From assembly GCA_965221575.1 (NCBI GenBank), contig CBDCSM010000013.1:310001-374000 (forward strand): a DNA stretch of 64,000 nucleotides. The letters run 5' to 3'. The notes under the pieces were generated by a model that was not told the origin of the DNA, did no database searches, and saw nothing but the letters and a program-made list of their open reading frames with translations. Both the position numbers and the translations under genes were made by a program. This stretch comes from JAPPHA01 sp965221575. GTDB taxonomy: Bacteria; Pseudomonadota; Alphaproteobacteria; Rhodobacterales; Rhodobacteraceae. Positions 1 to 8,824 of this stretch are shown in pieces (position 1 is the stretch's first letter; every line of letters begins with the position of its first letter).

Positions 1-306
1 CGCGACGTCCTGCATGTCCGTGAACTCGGCTTTCCCGTGTTCGCCGGGGGGATTGCTCCGCTTGACAGCCAAGGTCGGGGCAAGGTGATCGAAATCGACG
101 TGCCGATCGAGGTGGGCGGCGTGCTCGTCAACCCCGGAGACATCGTATTCGGCGACGCCGATGGATGCATCATCATTCCCCAAGATCTTGAAGACTCCGT
201 TATCGCGAACGGACGGGAGAAACTTGCGGCCGAGAACAAGTCGCAGAAAGCCCTGCTGGAAGGGAAACTTCTCACCGATGTTTATGACGAATTCGGTGTC
301 TTGTAG
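1..306 (+). CDS. RraA-family protein, C-terminal part (5' end outside window)
   Basis: The reading frame is open from base 1 and stops at 304-306, so only about the last 101 residues are present. The sequence matches the C-terminal half of the RraA/HMG aldolase family: a GGIAPLDSQGRGK segment, the VEVGGVLVNPGDIVFGD-type turn and a GCIIIPQDL strand before a helical tail. Members are either regulators of RNase E activity or class II 4-hydroxy-4-methyl-2-oxoglutarate/oxaloacetate aldolases. Which of these applies cannot be told without the N-terminal half. The next gene is on the opposite strand and converges with it. Confidence 0.8.
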   Translation, partial: RDVLHVRELGFPVFAGGIAPLDSQGRGKVIEIDVPIEVGGVLVNPGDIVFGDADGCIIIPQDLEDSVIANGREKLAAENKSQKALLEGKLLTDVYDEFGVL

Positions 307-405
307 CGGTAGCGAGTTTTCTCACCGCCGAAATGGCGACGGATGCGGACTGACCCAGGGATGAATCTGCCGCCACCCGGTCACTGTTCAGCTGTTCAGA
401 CCCTG

Positions 406-1536
406 TCATAGAGGTTCCAGGTCGCCCGAGTTCCAGTCCCGATGGAATCCGGCGGCAAAATTCCCCAGGGTCCCTGACTCGATCGCGGAGCGCAATCCTC
501 CCATCAGTTCCTGGTAATAATGCAGGTTGTGCCAAGTGAGCAGCACGGATGAAATGATCTCCCGTGACCGCACCACGTGGTGGAGGTAGCCTCGGCTATA
601 CTGGCGGCACGTCGGGCATTGGCAGTTTTCATCAAGCGGGCGCGGATCTTTCCTGTGGCGTGCATTGCGAAGGTTGATCGCACCGCGCCGCGTCAGGGCC
701 TGGCCGGTTCGGCCCGAACGCGTCGGAAGAACACAGTCGAACATGTCGACGCCTCGCTCGACCGCGCCCACGATGTCTCCGGGCTTTCCAACTCCCATCA
801 GGTAACGCGGACGGGTGTCAGGAAACTGTCGCGATAGTCCTTCGAGGACCTCGAACATCTGGAGTTGCGATTCTCCGACCGCCAGACCTCCAACGGCATA
901 TCCGTCGAAACCGATCCGGACCAGCGCCTCGATACTTTCCTCGCGCAGGTTCCCGTAAACACTTCCCTGTTGTATTCCGAACAGCGCGCGGCCCGGTTTG
1001 TCTCCGAAGGCTTCCCTGCACCGCAGCGCCCAACGCATCGAGAGCCGCATGCTGGTTTCCGCATCCGTCCTGTTCGCCGGAAAAGGCGTGCATTCATCGA
1101 GGCACATGACAATGTCGGATTCGAGCAGGTCCTGGATTTCCACAGATCTCTCCGGCGAAAGCCGGTGCCGGGATCCGTCGATATGCGACCGGAAGTCGAC
1201 CCCGCTTTCGTCCAGTGTTCTCAATCCCGCCAGGCTCATGACCTGGAATCCGCCGGAATCGGTCAATATCGGCCGGTCCCAGTTCATGAAGCGGTGGAGG
1301 CCGCCGAGCCCGGAGACGATTTCCGCCCCGGGCCGCAACATCAAGTGGTAGGTGTTGCACAACAGGACGTCGGCGCCGGATTCGCGAACGTTTTCGGGCA
1401 ACATCGCCTTGACCGTCGCGGACGTTCCCACGGGCATGAACGCGGGAGTCCTGATATCGCCCCTTTCAGTCCGGATGCGACCAAGCCTGGCCCGACCGTC
1501 CTTGCTAAGGACCCGAAATGAGAACCTGTTATCCAT
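406..1536 (-). CDS. tgt: tRNA-guanine (queuine) transglycosylase
   Basis: Tgt exchanges guanine at wobble position 34 of GUN-anticodon tRNAs for the queuosine precursor preQ1. The 376-residue product is full length for the bacterial family. Asp93 lies in LTDSGGFQVMS (general acid/base). Asp267 in VDMFDCVLPTRSGRTG is the nucleophile. The substrate loop GGLAVGE is at about 216-222. Cys305, Cys307 and Cys310 in ENCQCPTC form the zinc site near the C-terminus. No queA or other que gene is adjacent. It converges with the RraA-like gene and diverges from the SufT-like gene. Confidence 0.97.
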   Translation of the reverse strand: MDNRFSFRVLSKDGRARLGRIRTERGDIRTPAFMPVGTSATVKAMLPENVRESGADVLLCNTYHLMLRPGAEIVSGLGGLHRFMNWDRPILTDSGGFQVMSLAGLRTLDESGVDFRSHIDGSRHRLSPERSVEIQDLLESDIVMCLDECTPFPANRTDAETSMRLSMRWALRCREAFGDKPGRALFGIQQGSVYGNLREESIEALVRIGFDGYAVGGLAVGESQLQMFEVLEGLSRQFPDTRPRYLMGVGKPGDIVGAVERGVDMFDCVLPTRSGRTGQALTRRGAINLRNARHRKDPRPLDENCQCPTCRQYSRGYLHHVVRSREIISSVLLTWHNLHYYQELMGGLRSAIESGTLGNFAAGFHRDWNSGDLEPL

Positions 1537-1651
1537 ACTGCCCCTGATTTAACGCTCTTCCACTGCCGGGCCACCTTTTCCATCCGAAATGTGGACAAAC
1601 GCGACTCATTACCTTATTCAATCCGTCAGGAAATGGCCGAAGGAGTTGACC

Positions 1652-2011
1652 GTGGGACCTGATCAATTGATGGAAGGTGCTCCGCTGATCAAGCCATCAA
1701 CGACGGATCACCCTCTCTACGAGCAGATCGTGGAAGCTTGCCGAACCGTGCACGATCCGGAAATCCCGGTCAACATCTATGACCTCGGACTCATCTACAC
1801 GATCGAAGTCAATGGCGACGGAGTTGTCGATGTCACGATGACACTGACGGCACCGGGCTGTCCCGTTGCCGGCGAAATGCCCGGCTGGGTTCAGGAGGTG
1901 GTGGAAGCGGTACCTGGCGTCCAGGTTGCCAACGTCGAACTGGTTTGGGAACCGCTTTGGGGCATGGACATGATGTCGGACGAAGCCCGACTTGAGCTTG
2001 GGTTCATGTGA
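1652..2011 (+). CDS. sufT: SufT / MIP18-type (DUF59) iron-sulfur assembly protein
   Basis: A small 119-residue protein of the DUF59 family, which helps mature Fe-S proteins. Diagnostic features are the VHDPEIPVNIYDLGLIY segment and the TLTAPGCPVAGEMP loop with the conserved Cys, followed by the VELVWEPLWGMDMMS C-terminal motif. The frame is open further upstream to 1589. GTG at 1652 is chosen because AAGGAG (1640-1645) sits six bases in front of it; ATG 1670 is an alternative. An A-type Fe-S carrier follows 232 bp downstream on the same strand, as in many alphaproteobacterial suf loci, although the core suf genes are not in the window. Confidence 0.9.
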   Translation: MGPDQLMEGAPLIKPSTTDHPLYEQIVEACRTVHDPEIPVNIYDLGLIYTIEVNGDGVVDVTMTLTAPGCPVAGEMPGWVQEVVEAVPGVQVANVELVWEPLWGMDMMSDEARLELGFM

Positions 2012-2242
2012 AGGACCAAACCCGCGGCGATGTTCCGGGTACCAGCGCACTGAACTCCGTTCAAACGGTTCGATCAGCGAATCCAGGGGGGCGGGCGAGC
2101 GAACACTCGCGCCCGAAACGAAAAATCTTCGTCTGCAATCCTTGAAAAAAATGGCGTATTGAACCACAGTTAGAGTAACGACGGTATCACGGCAAACGCG
2201 GCCTCGGACAATTCAAGCCGACTGGGGCATTGTCGGGGACCA

Positions 2243-2614
2243 ATGTCGGGAAAGAGGTCAATGTTTGGAATTCCCGGAAAACAGCCAGTCTCACTGACGA
2301 AAACCGCCGCTGCCCAAATCTGCCGGTTGATGGAAGACGGGGCCAAGCAGGGCCTGCGCATCGGCGTGAAGAAGGGCGGCTGCGCGGGAATGGAGTACAC
2401 GCTGGAATACGTCGACGCCGTCGACGAGCACGACGAAATTGTCGAGCAGGACGGCGCGCGGATCCTGATCGCGCCCATGGCGCAGATGTTCCTGTTCGGA
2501 ACCGAAATCGACTACGAAACCGGCTTGCTTGAGTCGGGGTTCAAGTTCCGGAATCCGAATGTCGTCGAATCCTGCGGTTGCGGCGAATCCATCAAGTTTC
2601 GTGAAACGGCCTGA
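2243..2614 (+). CDS. A-type iron-sulfur carrier protein (IscA/SufA family)
   Basis: This 123-residue protein belongs to the HesB/IscA/SufA family of cluster carriers. The three ligand cysteines are visible: Cys47 in KKGGCAGMEY and Cys111 plus Cys113 in ESCGCGES. The sequence between them (RILIAPMAQMFLFGTEIDY) is typical of the family. ATG 2243 is used; ATG 2261 is a possible shorter start. Together with the SufT-like gene upstream it suggests a SUF-type assembly role rather than ISC. The exact paralogue (SufA, IscA or ErpA) cannot be fixed from the sequence alone, so no symbol is given. Confidence 0.93.
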   Translation: MSGKRSMFGIPGKQPVSLTKTAAAQICRLMEDGAKQGLRIGVKKGGCAGMEYTLEYVDAVDEHDEIVEQDGARILIAPMAQMFLFGTEIDYETGLLESGFKFRNPNVVESCGCGESIKFRETA

Positions 2615-2807
2615 AACCCCTGCTCGCAGGCTCCGAATCGCACGCTTCGAGAATCGTGAACGGGCGCCATGCCTTGGTCTCGCCGTCAGTTCCGGCGGAC
2701 TTCGCCCGTGACCCTTGAACCGGGTCGCCGCGCTTTTCGAGCCGGCCGGAAGACAATTCCTTGCACCGCCATAGCCACGAACTCCAGCCCGAAGGAACGG
2801 CTTTGAC

Positions 2808-3560
2808 ATGCAGAAGCGACTGATCGCCGGCAATTGGAAAATGAACGGAACTTCGGATTCGCTCCGCGAAATCTCACCCCTCATCGAAGCGACAATGGAA
2901 TTCAGCTCGGCGGTTCTGATCTGTACGCCGTTTACTCTGATTGACAGGGCAATCACCCATGTCCGCGGCTCAAGGCTCATGATCGGAGCCCAGGATTGTC
3001 ACCCGGAGGCAAAGGGCCCCCACACTGGTGATGTTTCGGCGCGAATGCTGGCCGAGATCGGAGCCACGCATGTCATCACCGGGCATTCCGAACGAAGGCA
3101 GAACCATCGCGAGACCAATGCGTTGGTCAAGGCCAAGGCAACTGCCGCACTTGACGCCGGTCTTGTCTCGATTGTCTGCGTCGGCGAAACACAATGCGAC
3201 CGCGATGCCGGAAAGGCCCTCGATATCGTCTCGGGACAAGTCCGGGAATCGCTGCCGGACGTACCGCAATCCGGATCCATTGTCGTCGCCTATGAACCGG
3301 TCTGGGCTATCGGGACAGGACGGACACCTTCTCTCGGCGACATTGAAGAAATGCACGCGCATATCCGGCGCCTGCTGATCGAGGAAATCCCCGGAAGTCA
3401 AGGCGGCAGGCGGGCGCCGATTCTCTACGGAGGATCAGTCACCGCAAAAAACGCGGCGGAAATTTTCTCCGTGGCCAATGTTGATGGAGGTCTGGTTGGC
3501 GGCGCCTCGCTACGGGCGAGCGACTTCCTTCCCATCTGCCGGATCCTCGAACAGGCGTGA
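2808..3560 (+). CDS. tpiA: Triosephosphate isomerase
   Basis: It interconverts dihydroxyacetone phosphate and glyceraldehyde 3-phosphate. The 250-residue TIM barrel is complete. Asn9 and Lys11 lie in AGNWKMNG. The catalytic His93 is in ITGHSERR and the catalytic Glu163 in VVAYEPVWAIGTG. The phosphate-binding motifs LYGGSV and GLVGGASL are at the C-terminus. It stands alone between the Fe-S carrier gene and the convergent mttB-like gene. Confidence 0.97.
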   Translation: MQKRLIAGNWKMNGTSDSLREISPLIEATMEFSSAVLICTPFTLIDRAITHVRGSRLMIGAQDCHPEAKGPHTGDVSARMLAEIGATHVITGHSERRQNHRETNALVKAKATAALDAGLVSIVCVGETQCDRDAGKALDIVSGQVRESLPDVPQSGSIVVAYEPVWAIGTGRTPSLGDIEEMHAHIRRLLIEEIPGSQGGRRAPILYGGSVTAKNAAEIFSVANVDGGLVGGASLRASDFLPICRILEQA

Positions 3561-3674
3561 CACACGACGTGCGCCTCGTCCAGACCGGTTCCTGCACTGA
3601 CTGCTGGGCGCCCTGATCACACGAGGGCCACCAACGCGGCAAATTCCTGGGGCTCGCGTTCGGTCACTCCGCGA

Positions 3675-5231
3675 TCAGACGAACGAGTCCGGTTCACTTG
3701 CCTTCCGCTTGGTGACATAGTCGTTGAGAGCCTCTTCCACGCCTGGGTCAAGCGCGGGTTTTTCATACTCGCTGAGCAGACTCCTGTATCGTGCGTTCGC
3801 GAGAGCGACCGTATCCGGAGCCCCGTCCTCAGACCAGGTTTCGAACGGTCGGTAATCCAGCAAGTCCGACCTCCAGAACGCATCCTTGAAGTTGTTCTGG
3901 GTGTGCTGGCAGCCGAGAAAATGTCCCCCTGGCCCGACCTCCTGAATGGCATCGAGCGCCAGACCGTTCGCCGAGAGGTCCACACCGTTCGCAAGCGAAT
4001 GCAATGTGCCAAGCTGGTCCGCATCCATGATGAACTTCTCGAAGGAAGTCACCAGTCCACCTTCAAGCCAACCCGCTGAATGCAAGGCAAAATTGACACC
4101 GCCGAGAAGCGTCGCGTTCAAGGTGTTGGCCGCTTCGAACGCCGCCTGCGCGTCAGGAATCTTCGATCCGCACAACGCGCCTCCGGATCGGAAGGGAAGG
4201 CCCAGCCTACGTGCGAGCTGCCCTGCCCCGAAGAGGATCTTGGCCGCCTCGGGGGTCCCGAATGTCGGCGCACCGGAGTTCATGTCGATCGATGTCACGA
4301 ATGTTCCCATCACGACAGGGGCGCCCTTTCGCACAAGCTGGTTGTACGCCACACCGGCGAGGACTTCGGCGAGAACCTGCACGAGTGTCCCAGCGACACT
4401 GACCGGGGACATCGCGCCGCCGACGATGAATGGGGAAATTATGCAGGCCTGATTGGCGCGGGCATAGGATTCCATGGCTCCGACCATTATCGAATCGAAC
4501 GACAACGGCGAATTGATGTTGATGAGCGACGTCATGACCGTGTGCTCGTCAACGAACTCCGTGCCGAACAGAATTCGGGCCATCGTCACCGAGTCGTCCG
4601 CCCGTTCGGGCGCGGTCACCGAACCCATGAACGGCTTGTCGCTGAGGGTCATGTGGGCGAGCAGCATGTCGAGATGGCGCTTGTTGACCGCGACATCTGT
4701 CGGCTCGCAGAGCGTGCCGCCGGAATGGTGAAGCCATTTTGACATGTACGCAAGGCGCACCAGCTTCCTGAAATCGTCTATGGTTGCGTACCGCCTGCCG
4801 CCTTCCAGGGTCCGGACGAACGGCGGGCCATAAACTGGCGCGAGGACGAGTCCCCTGCCCCCGATGACCACGTTTCGTTCCGGATTCCGGGCATGTTGGG
4901 TAAATTCTCCCGGTGCCGACGCCGAGAGACTTCGTGCGAGCCCACGGGGTATCCGGACGCGGTCGCCATCGACATCCGCTCCGGCCCGCTTCCAGCGCTC
5001 GAGCGCTGGTGCATTGTCGACAAAACGTACTCCGATCTCCTTGAGAACGGTTTCCGCATTGTCTTCAATGATCTCGAGAGCTTCGGCATCTAGGATCTCG
5101 AAATCCGGGATTTTCCGCTCGATAAACCGTGCGAACCCGATCTTCGTCGCGGTCCTTTCCGCGCGCCGGGCGGCGCCCCCACCCTTTGCCCGTCGCCGGT
5201 TCCTGTTCGGTCGCGTCGTTGGCTCGTTCAT
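3675..5231 (-). CDS. Trimethylamine methyltransferase (MttB) family protein without pyrrolysine
   Basis: The 518-residue product matches the MttB superfamily along its length, for example RLAYMSKWLHHSGGTLCEP and DMNSGAPTFGTPEAAK. Archaeal MttB carries pyrrolysine encoded by an internal TAG; this frame has none, so it belongs to the non-Pyl branch. Characterised members of that branch (for example MtgB) demethylate quaternary amines such as glycine betaine, passing the methyl group to a corrinoid protein. No corrinoid protein or methyl-corrinoid:THF methyltransferase gene lies next to it, so substrate and partner are unknown. The N-terminus is very basic (RNRRRAKGGGAARRAER). It diverges from guaA. 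Confidence 0.85.
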   Translation of the reverse strand: MNEPTTRPNRNRRRAKGGGAARRAERTATKIGFARFIERKIPDFEILDAEALEIIEDNAETVLKEIGVRFVDNAPALERWKRAGADVDGDRVRIPRGLARSLSASAPGEFTQHARNPERNVVIGGRGLVLAPVYGPPFVRTLEGGRRYATIDDFRKLVRLAYMSKWLHHSGGTLCEPTDVAVNKRHLDMLLAHMTLSDKPFMGSVTAPERADDSVTMARILFGTEFVDEHTVMTSLININSPLSFDSIMVGAMESYARANQACIISPFIVGGAMSPVSVAGTLVQVLAEVLAGVAYNQLVRKGAPVVMGTFVTSIDMNSGAPTFGTPEAAKILFGAGQLARRLGLPFRSGGALCGSKIPDAQAAFEAANTLNATLLGGVNFALHSAGWLEGGLVTSFEKFIMDADQLGTLHSLANGVDLSANGLALDAIQEVGPGGHFLGCQHTQNNFKDAFWRSDLLDYRPFETWSEDGAPDTVALANARYRSLLSEYEKPALDPGVEEALNDYVTKRKASEPDSFV

Positions 5232-5345
5232 TCTCGCTTCGTCGAGAATCGGCGAAATCTGTCCATTCCCACTCCTCTAACGCCTCACGGGCGATTCCCC
5301 GACACCGTCCTTGCGGTCACCTGACCAGAACCATACACGGCAGAC

Positions 5346-6905
5346 ATGGCAGTCTCTAGCAGCGATACGATCCTCGTCGTTGATTTTGGATCACAAGTGA
5401 CCCAGCTGATCGCCCGTCGCCTCAGGGAGGCCGGGTATCATTGTCTGATTTCACCTTTTCACCGGGTCGACAGGTGCTTCATCGACAACATGGCGCCAGG
5501 TGCAATCATCCTGTCCGGAGGCCCGGCGAGCGTGACCGGATCGAACAGCCCCCGGATTCCGGACGATCTCTACGCAAAGGGAATCCCGGTCCTCGGAATC
5601 TGTTACGGCCAGCAGTTGATGATGGCGCAGCTCGGCGGGGCGGTCGAGGGCGGACATGACGCCGAATTCGGACGGGCGGACCTTTCACACCCCGTTGAAC
5701 CGCTGGACCTGCTCGATGGATGGTTCGGCAATGGAACCGAACAGGTGTGGATGAGTCATGGCGACAGGGTCACCCGATTGGCATCGGGATTCGGGGCTTA
5801 CTGCTCATCTCCCAACGCCCCCTTCGCCGTGGTCGCGGACCCGGCGCGAAAACTTTATGCGGTGCAATTCCACCCGGAGGTCTACCACACTCCAAGTGGC
5901 CCGCGCCTGCTGACAAATTTCGCATCGATAGCAGGCTGCCGGCCCACCTGGACCATGAAAGGCTATCGCGCCACGGCGGTAGACGGCATCAGGTCAAAGG
6001 TCGGCGACGGTCACGTCATTTGCGGCCTGTCGGGGGGAGTCGACAGCGCGGTGGCCGCCAAGCTGATCCACGAAGCCGTCGGAGACCAGTTGACCTGCAT
6101 CTTCGTCGATACCGGAATGCTTCGCCAGAGCGAAGCGTCAGACGTGGTTCAGGCGTTCCGGGACCATTTCAACGTGCCGTTGATACTGGCCGAAGAACAG
6201 TCGTTATTCCTCAAGGGCCTCGAGGGCGTGACCGATCCGGAGTCCAAGCGAAAGGTGATCGGCAGGCTTTTCGTCGAAGTGTTCGAACGCTACGCAAAAA
6301 CCGTCGATCGCGCGCAGTTCCTTGCCCAGGGAACGCTGTATCCCGACGTGATCGAAAGCGTCAGCGCCCTCGGCGGTCCATCGGATACGATCAAGTCCCA
6401 CCATAACGTTGGCGGGCTTCCCGAGCGCATGAACCTGGAGTTGCTGGAACCGTTGCGCGAGCTTTTCAAGGACGAGGTCCGGGTACTCGGGCGCGAACTG
6501 GGACTTCCCGACGCGGTCGTTGGCCGACACCCTTTTCCAGGCCCGGGCCTTGCCATTCGATGCCCCGGCGAGGTGACCCGCGAAAAACTGGACACCTTGC
6601 AGGAGATCGACGCCGTTTTCATCGACCAGATCCGCAGGTTCGGCCTCTACGACGAAATCTGGCAGGCATTCGCCGTCCTGCTGCCTGTCAGAACCGTCGG
6701 GGTCATGGGTGATTCGCGAAGCTATGACTACTCCTGCGCTCTTCGCGCGGTAACCTCGGTCGATGGCATGACGGCGGATTCCTACCCTTTCACCCATGAC
6801 TTTCTGACGCAGACGGCCAATCGAATCATCAACGAAATCCGGGGCGTCAATCGCGTGACCTATGACGTGACGTCAAAGCCGCCCGGGACGATCGAATGGG
6901 AATAG
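5346..6905 (+). CDS. guaA: GMP synthase (glutamine-hydrolysing)
   Basis: It converts XMP to GMP with glutamine as ammonia donor. The 519-residue protein has the standard three parts. The N-terminal class I glutamine amidotransferase has Cys86 in GICYGQQLM and a HPEVYHT triad segment near residue 176. The ATP pyrophosphatase domain follows, with the PP-loop GLSGGVDSAVAA near 228. The C-terminal dimerisation domain ends KPPGTIEWE, as in almost all GuaA proteins. It diverges from the mttB-like gene across about 114 bp. Confidence 0.98.
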   Translation: MAVSSSDTILVVDFGSQVTQLIARRLREAGYHCLISPFHRVDRCFIDNMAPGAIILSGGPASVTGSNSPRIPDDLYAKGIPVLGICYGQQLMMAQLGGAVEGGHDAEFGRADLSHPVEPLDLLDGWFGNGTEQVWMSHGDRVTRLASGFGAYCSSPNAPFAVVADPARKLYAVQFHPEVYHTPSGPRLLTNFASIAGCRPTWTMKGYRATAVDGIRSKVGDGHVICGLSGGVDSAVAAKLIHEAVGDQLTCIFVDTGMLRQSEASDVVQAFRDHFNVPLILAEEQSLFLKGLEGVTDPESKRKVIGRLFVEVFERYAKTVDRAQFLAQGTLYPDVIESVSALGGPSDTIKSHHNVGGLPERMNLELLEPLRELFKDEVRVLGRELGLPDAVVGRHPFPGPGLAIRCPGEVTREKLDTLQEIDAVFIDQIRRFGLYDEIWQAFAVLLPVRTVGVMGDSRSYDYSCALRAVTSVDGMTADSYPFTHDFLTQTANRIINEIRGVNRVTYDVTSKPPGTIEWE

Positions 6906-6918
6906 GAATTTCGTCGCT

Positions 6919-6953
6919 GCCGGCGGCCGGGACGATTGCCCGGCCCGGCCGGC
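6919..6953 (+). terminator. GC-rich hairpin after guaA
   Basis: GGCCGGG (6925-6931) and CCCGGCC (6939-6945) form a 7-bp perfect stem with a 7-base loop, and flanking GCCGGC elements could lengthen it. It lies just after the guaA stop and before the EamA gene. There is no T-run, so it is only a weak candidate terminator or processing hairpin. Confidence 0.35.
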
Positions 6954-6978
6954 ACCGGGGCGGGTCGGTTCCTTCCGG

Positions 6979-7866
6979 ATGACGATGTCTGCACCTTTTC
7001 GTTCCGCAATGTGGATGTCGGGCGCCATGGTTTCGTTCATGCTCATGGCCATTTCGGGACGGGAGCTTGCAGGTCGGCTCGATACCTTCGAAATAATGTT
7101 TTTCCGTTCGCTGATCGGAATCTGGATCGTCGTCGGGGCATGTGCATGGTCGGGAACGCTCAACCGGATATCCTCCAGACGATTCGGGCTGCACGTGATT
7201 CGCAACGCCTTTCACTTCCTAGGGCAGAATCTCTGGCTTTACGCGGTAACGGTCATTCCGTTGTCACAACTGTTCGCGTTCGAGTTTTCCACGCCGCTCT
7301 GGGTCGCCCTGTTCGCACCGCTTTTCCTTGCGGAACGCCTGACGGGTACACGACTGCTTGCCGCGGGACTGGGATTCGTGGGAATCCTCATGATTGCACG
7401 CCCCGGGACGGCGCCGATCACACCGGGCATCATCGCGGCGGGTTTCTGTGCCGTAGGGTTCGCAGGGGCGGTCATTGCGACCAAGCTTCTTTCCCGAACC
7501 GAGAGCATCGCGTCGATCCTGTTCTGGCTTGTCGCCATGCAGGCTGTTTTCGGCCTGGTTGCCGCCGGAGCGGACCTTCAGATGAAGCTGCCGCAACCGG
7601 ACGATCTGATCTGGGTTTTCCTCATCGGGTTGTGCGGACTTGCCGCCCATTTCTGCTTGACAAAGGCCTTGACACTTGCACCCGCAACTGTCGTCGGGCC
7701 GCTCGACTTCCTACGACTTCCCCTGATCGCGGTGGTCGGTTACCTCCTGTACGACGAGCCTGCCGAGTTGCTGGTTTTCGCCGGCGCCATCGTCGTATTC
7801 GGCGCCAACTACCTGAATGTCCGGGCCGAACACCGGTCGTTGGCTCGGAAAACGGCAGTTTCTTGA
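6979..7866 (+). CDS. EamA/DMT-superfamily membrane exporter
   Basis: This 295-residue protein is almost entirely hydrophobic, with about ten predicted membrane helices in two EamA repeats. Charged loop residues separate the repeats, and the second half contains the family-like GLAAHFCLTKAL and FLRLPLIAVVGYLLYDEP segments. DMT members export amino acids or other metabolites across the inner membrane; the substrate here is unknown. It ends 32 bp before the ATPase gene and may share a transcript with it and metA. Confidence 0.88.
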   Translation: MTMSAPFRSAMWMSGAMVSFMLMAISGRELAGRLDTFEIMFFRSLIGIWIVVGACAWSGTLNRISSRRFGLHVIRNAFHFLGQNLWLYAVTVIPLSQLFAFEFSTPLWVALFAPLFLAERLTGTRLLAAGLGFVGILMIARPGTAPITPGIIAAGFCAVGFAGAVIATKLLSRTESIASILFWLVAMQAVFGLVAAGADLQMKLPQPDDLIWVFLIGLCGLAAHFCLTKALTLAPATVVGPLDFLRLPLIAVVGYLLYDEPAELLVFAGAIVVFGANYLNVRAEHRSLARKTAVS

Positions 7867-7898
7867 TCTTTTCTGCCGTTTCAGGGTAGCAGCCTTTC

Positions 7899-8819
7899 AT
7901 GAGCAACCCGGACCAACGACCCTACCTGATCCATGCCTCCGGGGACGCCTGGCGGTCGGCGCGCCGGAAGCAGGTTGTCATCTACGGGATGTCAGGCCTT
8001 GGGAAGACCCACATTTCGAACATCCTGCGGAAGTCCGGGGCATGGTTTCACTACTCCGTCGATTATCGAATCGGCACCCGCTACATGGGCGAGTACATCG
8101 TCGACAACTTCAAGAAGAAGGCGATGAGGGTCCCGTTTCTCGCGGAGCTTCTCCGCTCCGACAGTATCGACATTTCCTCGAACATCCGGTTTGACAACCT
8201 GGAGCCCCTGTCCACCTACATCGGAAAGCCCGGCAATCCCGCGAAGGGCGGGATTCCGTTCGACGAGTTCATGACTCGCCAGGGGCAGCATCTCCAGGCG
8301 GAAATCGACGCAATGGGAGAGACAGAACATTTCGCCAGGCGGGCGAAGGACATTTACGATTACGACTGCTTCATTTGCGACACGTCCGGGTCCCTGATCG
8401 AGGTCGTTGACCCGCACGACATTGAAGACCCGGTGATCAGCAAGCTGTTCCGTGTCATGCTGCCGGTCTGGATCAAGGGAAGCGACACACATATCCAGAT
8501 GCTGATCGACAGGTTTTGCCACGACCCGAAACCGATGTATTATCAACCCGAATTCGCGCGCGCGCTCTGGGACGAGTTCCTGGCAAAGGAGCAGTGTTCA
8601 CCCGAGGCCGCCGATCCGGATCAATTCATCAGGTGGGGATACGAACGTCTGCTGGCATACCGAATTCCCAAGTACACGGCGCTGGCCGAAAACTGGGGCG
8701 TGACCATTTCGGCAGACGATGTCAGCCGTGTTCGACATTCGGATGATTTCGTGGACATCATCGCCGATGCCATTGACCGGCTGGTCCAGCCCGCACGCCG
8801 GGCGCATAGCCAGGCCTGA
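7899..8819 (+). CDS. Uncharacterised P-loop ATPase coupled to metA
   Basis: A 306-residue protein with a clear Walker A motif GMSGLGKT at residues 30-37 and a possible Walker B-like DCFICDTSGS segment in the middle. The rest (VDYRIGTRYMGEYIVDNF, PKPMYYQPEFARALWDEF) is a conserved alphaproteobacterial family that, as far as I know, has no assigned function. The stop codon lies only five bases before the metA start, which suggests translational coupling and a link to methionine biosynthesis. I do not assign a reaction. There are no membrane segments. Confidence 0.8.
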   Translation: MSNPDQRPYLIHASGDAWRSARRKQVVIYGMSGLGKTHISNILRKSGAWFHYSVDYRIGTRYMGEYIVDNFKKKAMRVPFLAELLRSDSIDISSNIRFDNLEPLSTYIGKPGNPAKGGIPFDEFMTRQGQHLQAEIDAMGETEHFARRAKDIYDYDCFICDTSGSLIEVVDPHDIEDPVISKLFRVMLPVWIKGSDTHIQMLIDRFCHDPKPMYYQPEFARALWDEFLAKEQCSPEAADPDQFIRWGYERLLAYRIPKYTALAENWGVTISADDVSRVRHSDDFVDIIADAIDRLVQPARRAHSQA

Positions 8820-8824
8820 CACCG

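Noticed and set aside
6936..7889. 317-codon frame overlapping the EamA gene
   Set aside because: The overlapping frame gives a convincing ten-helix EamA protein, whereas this one is Arg/Pro-rich with no hydrophobic pattern.
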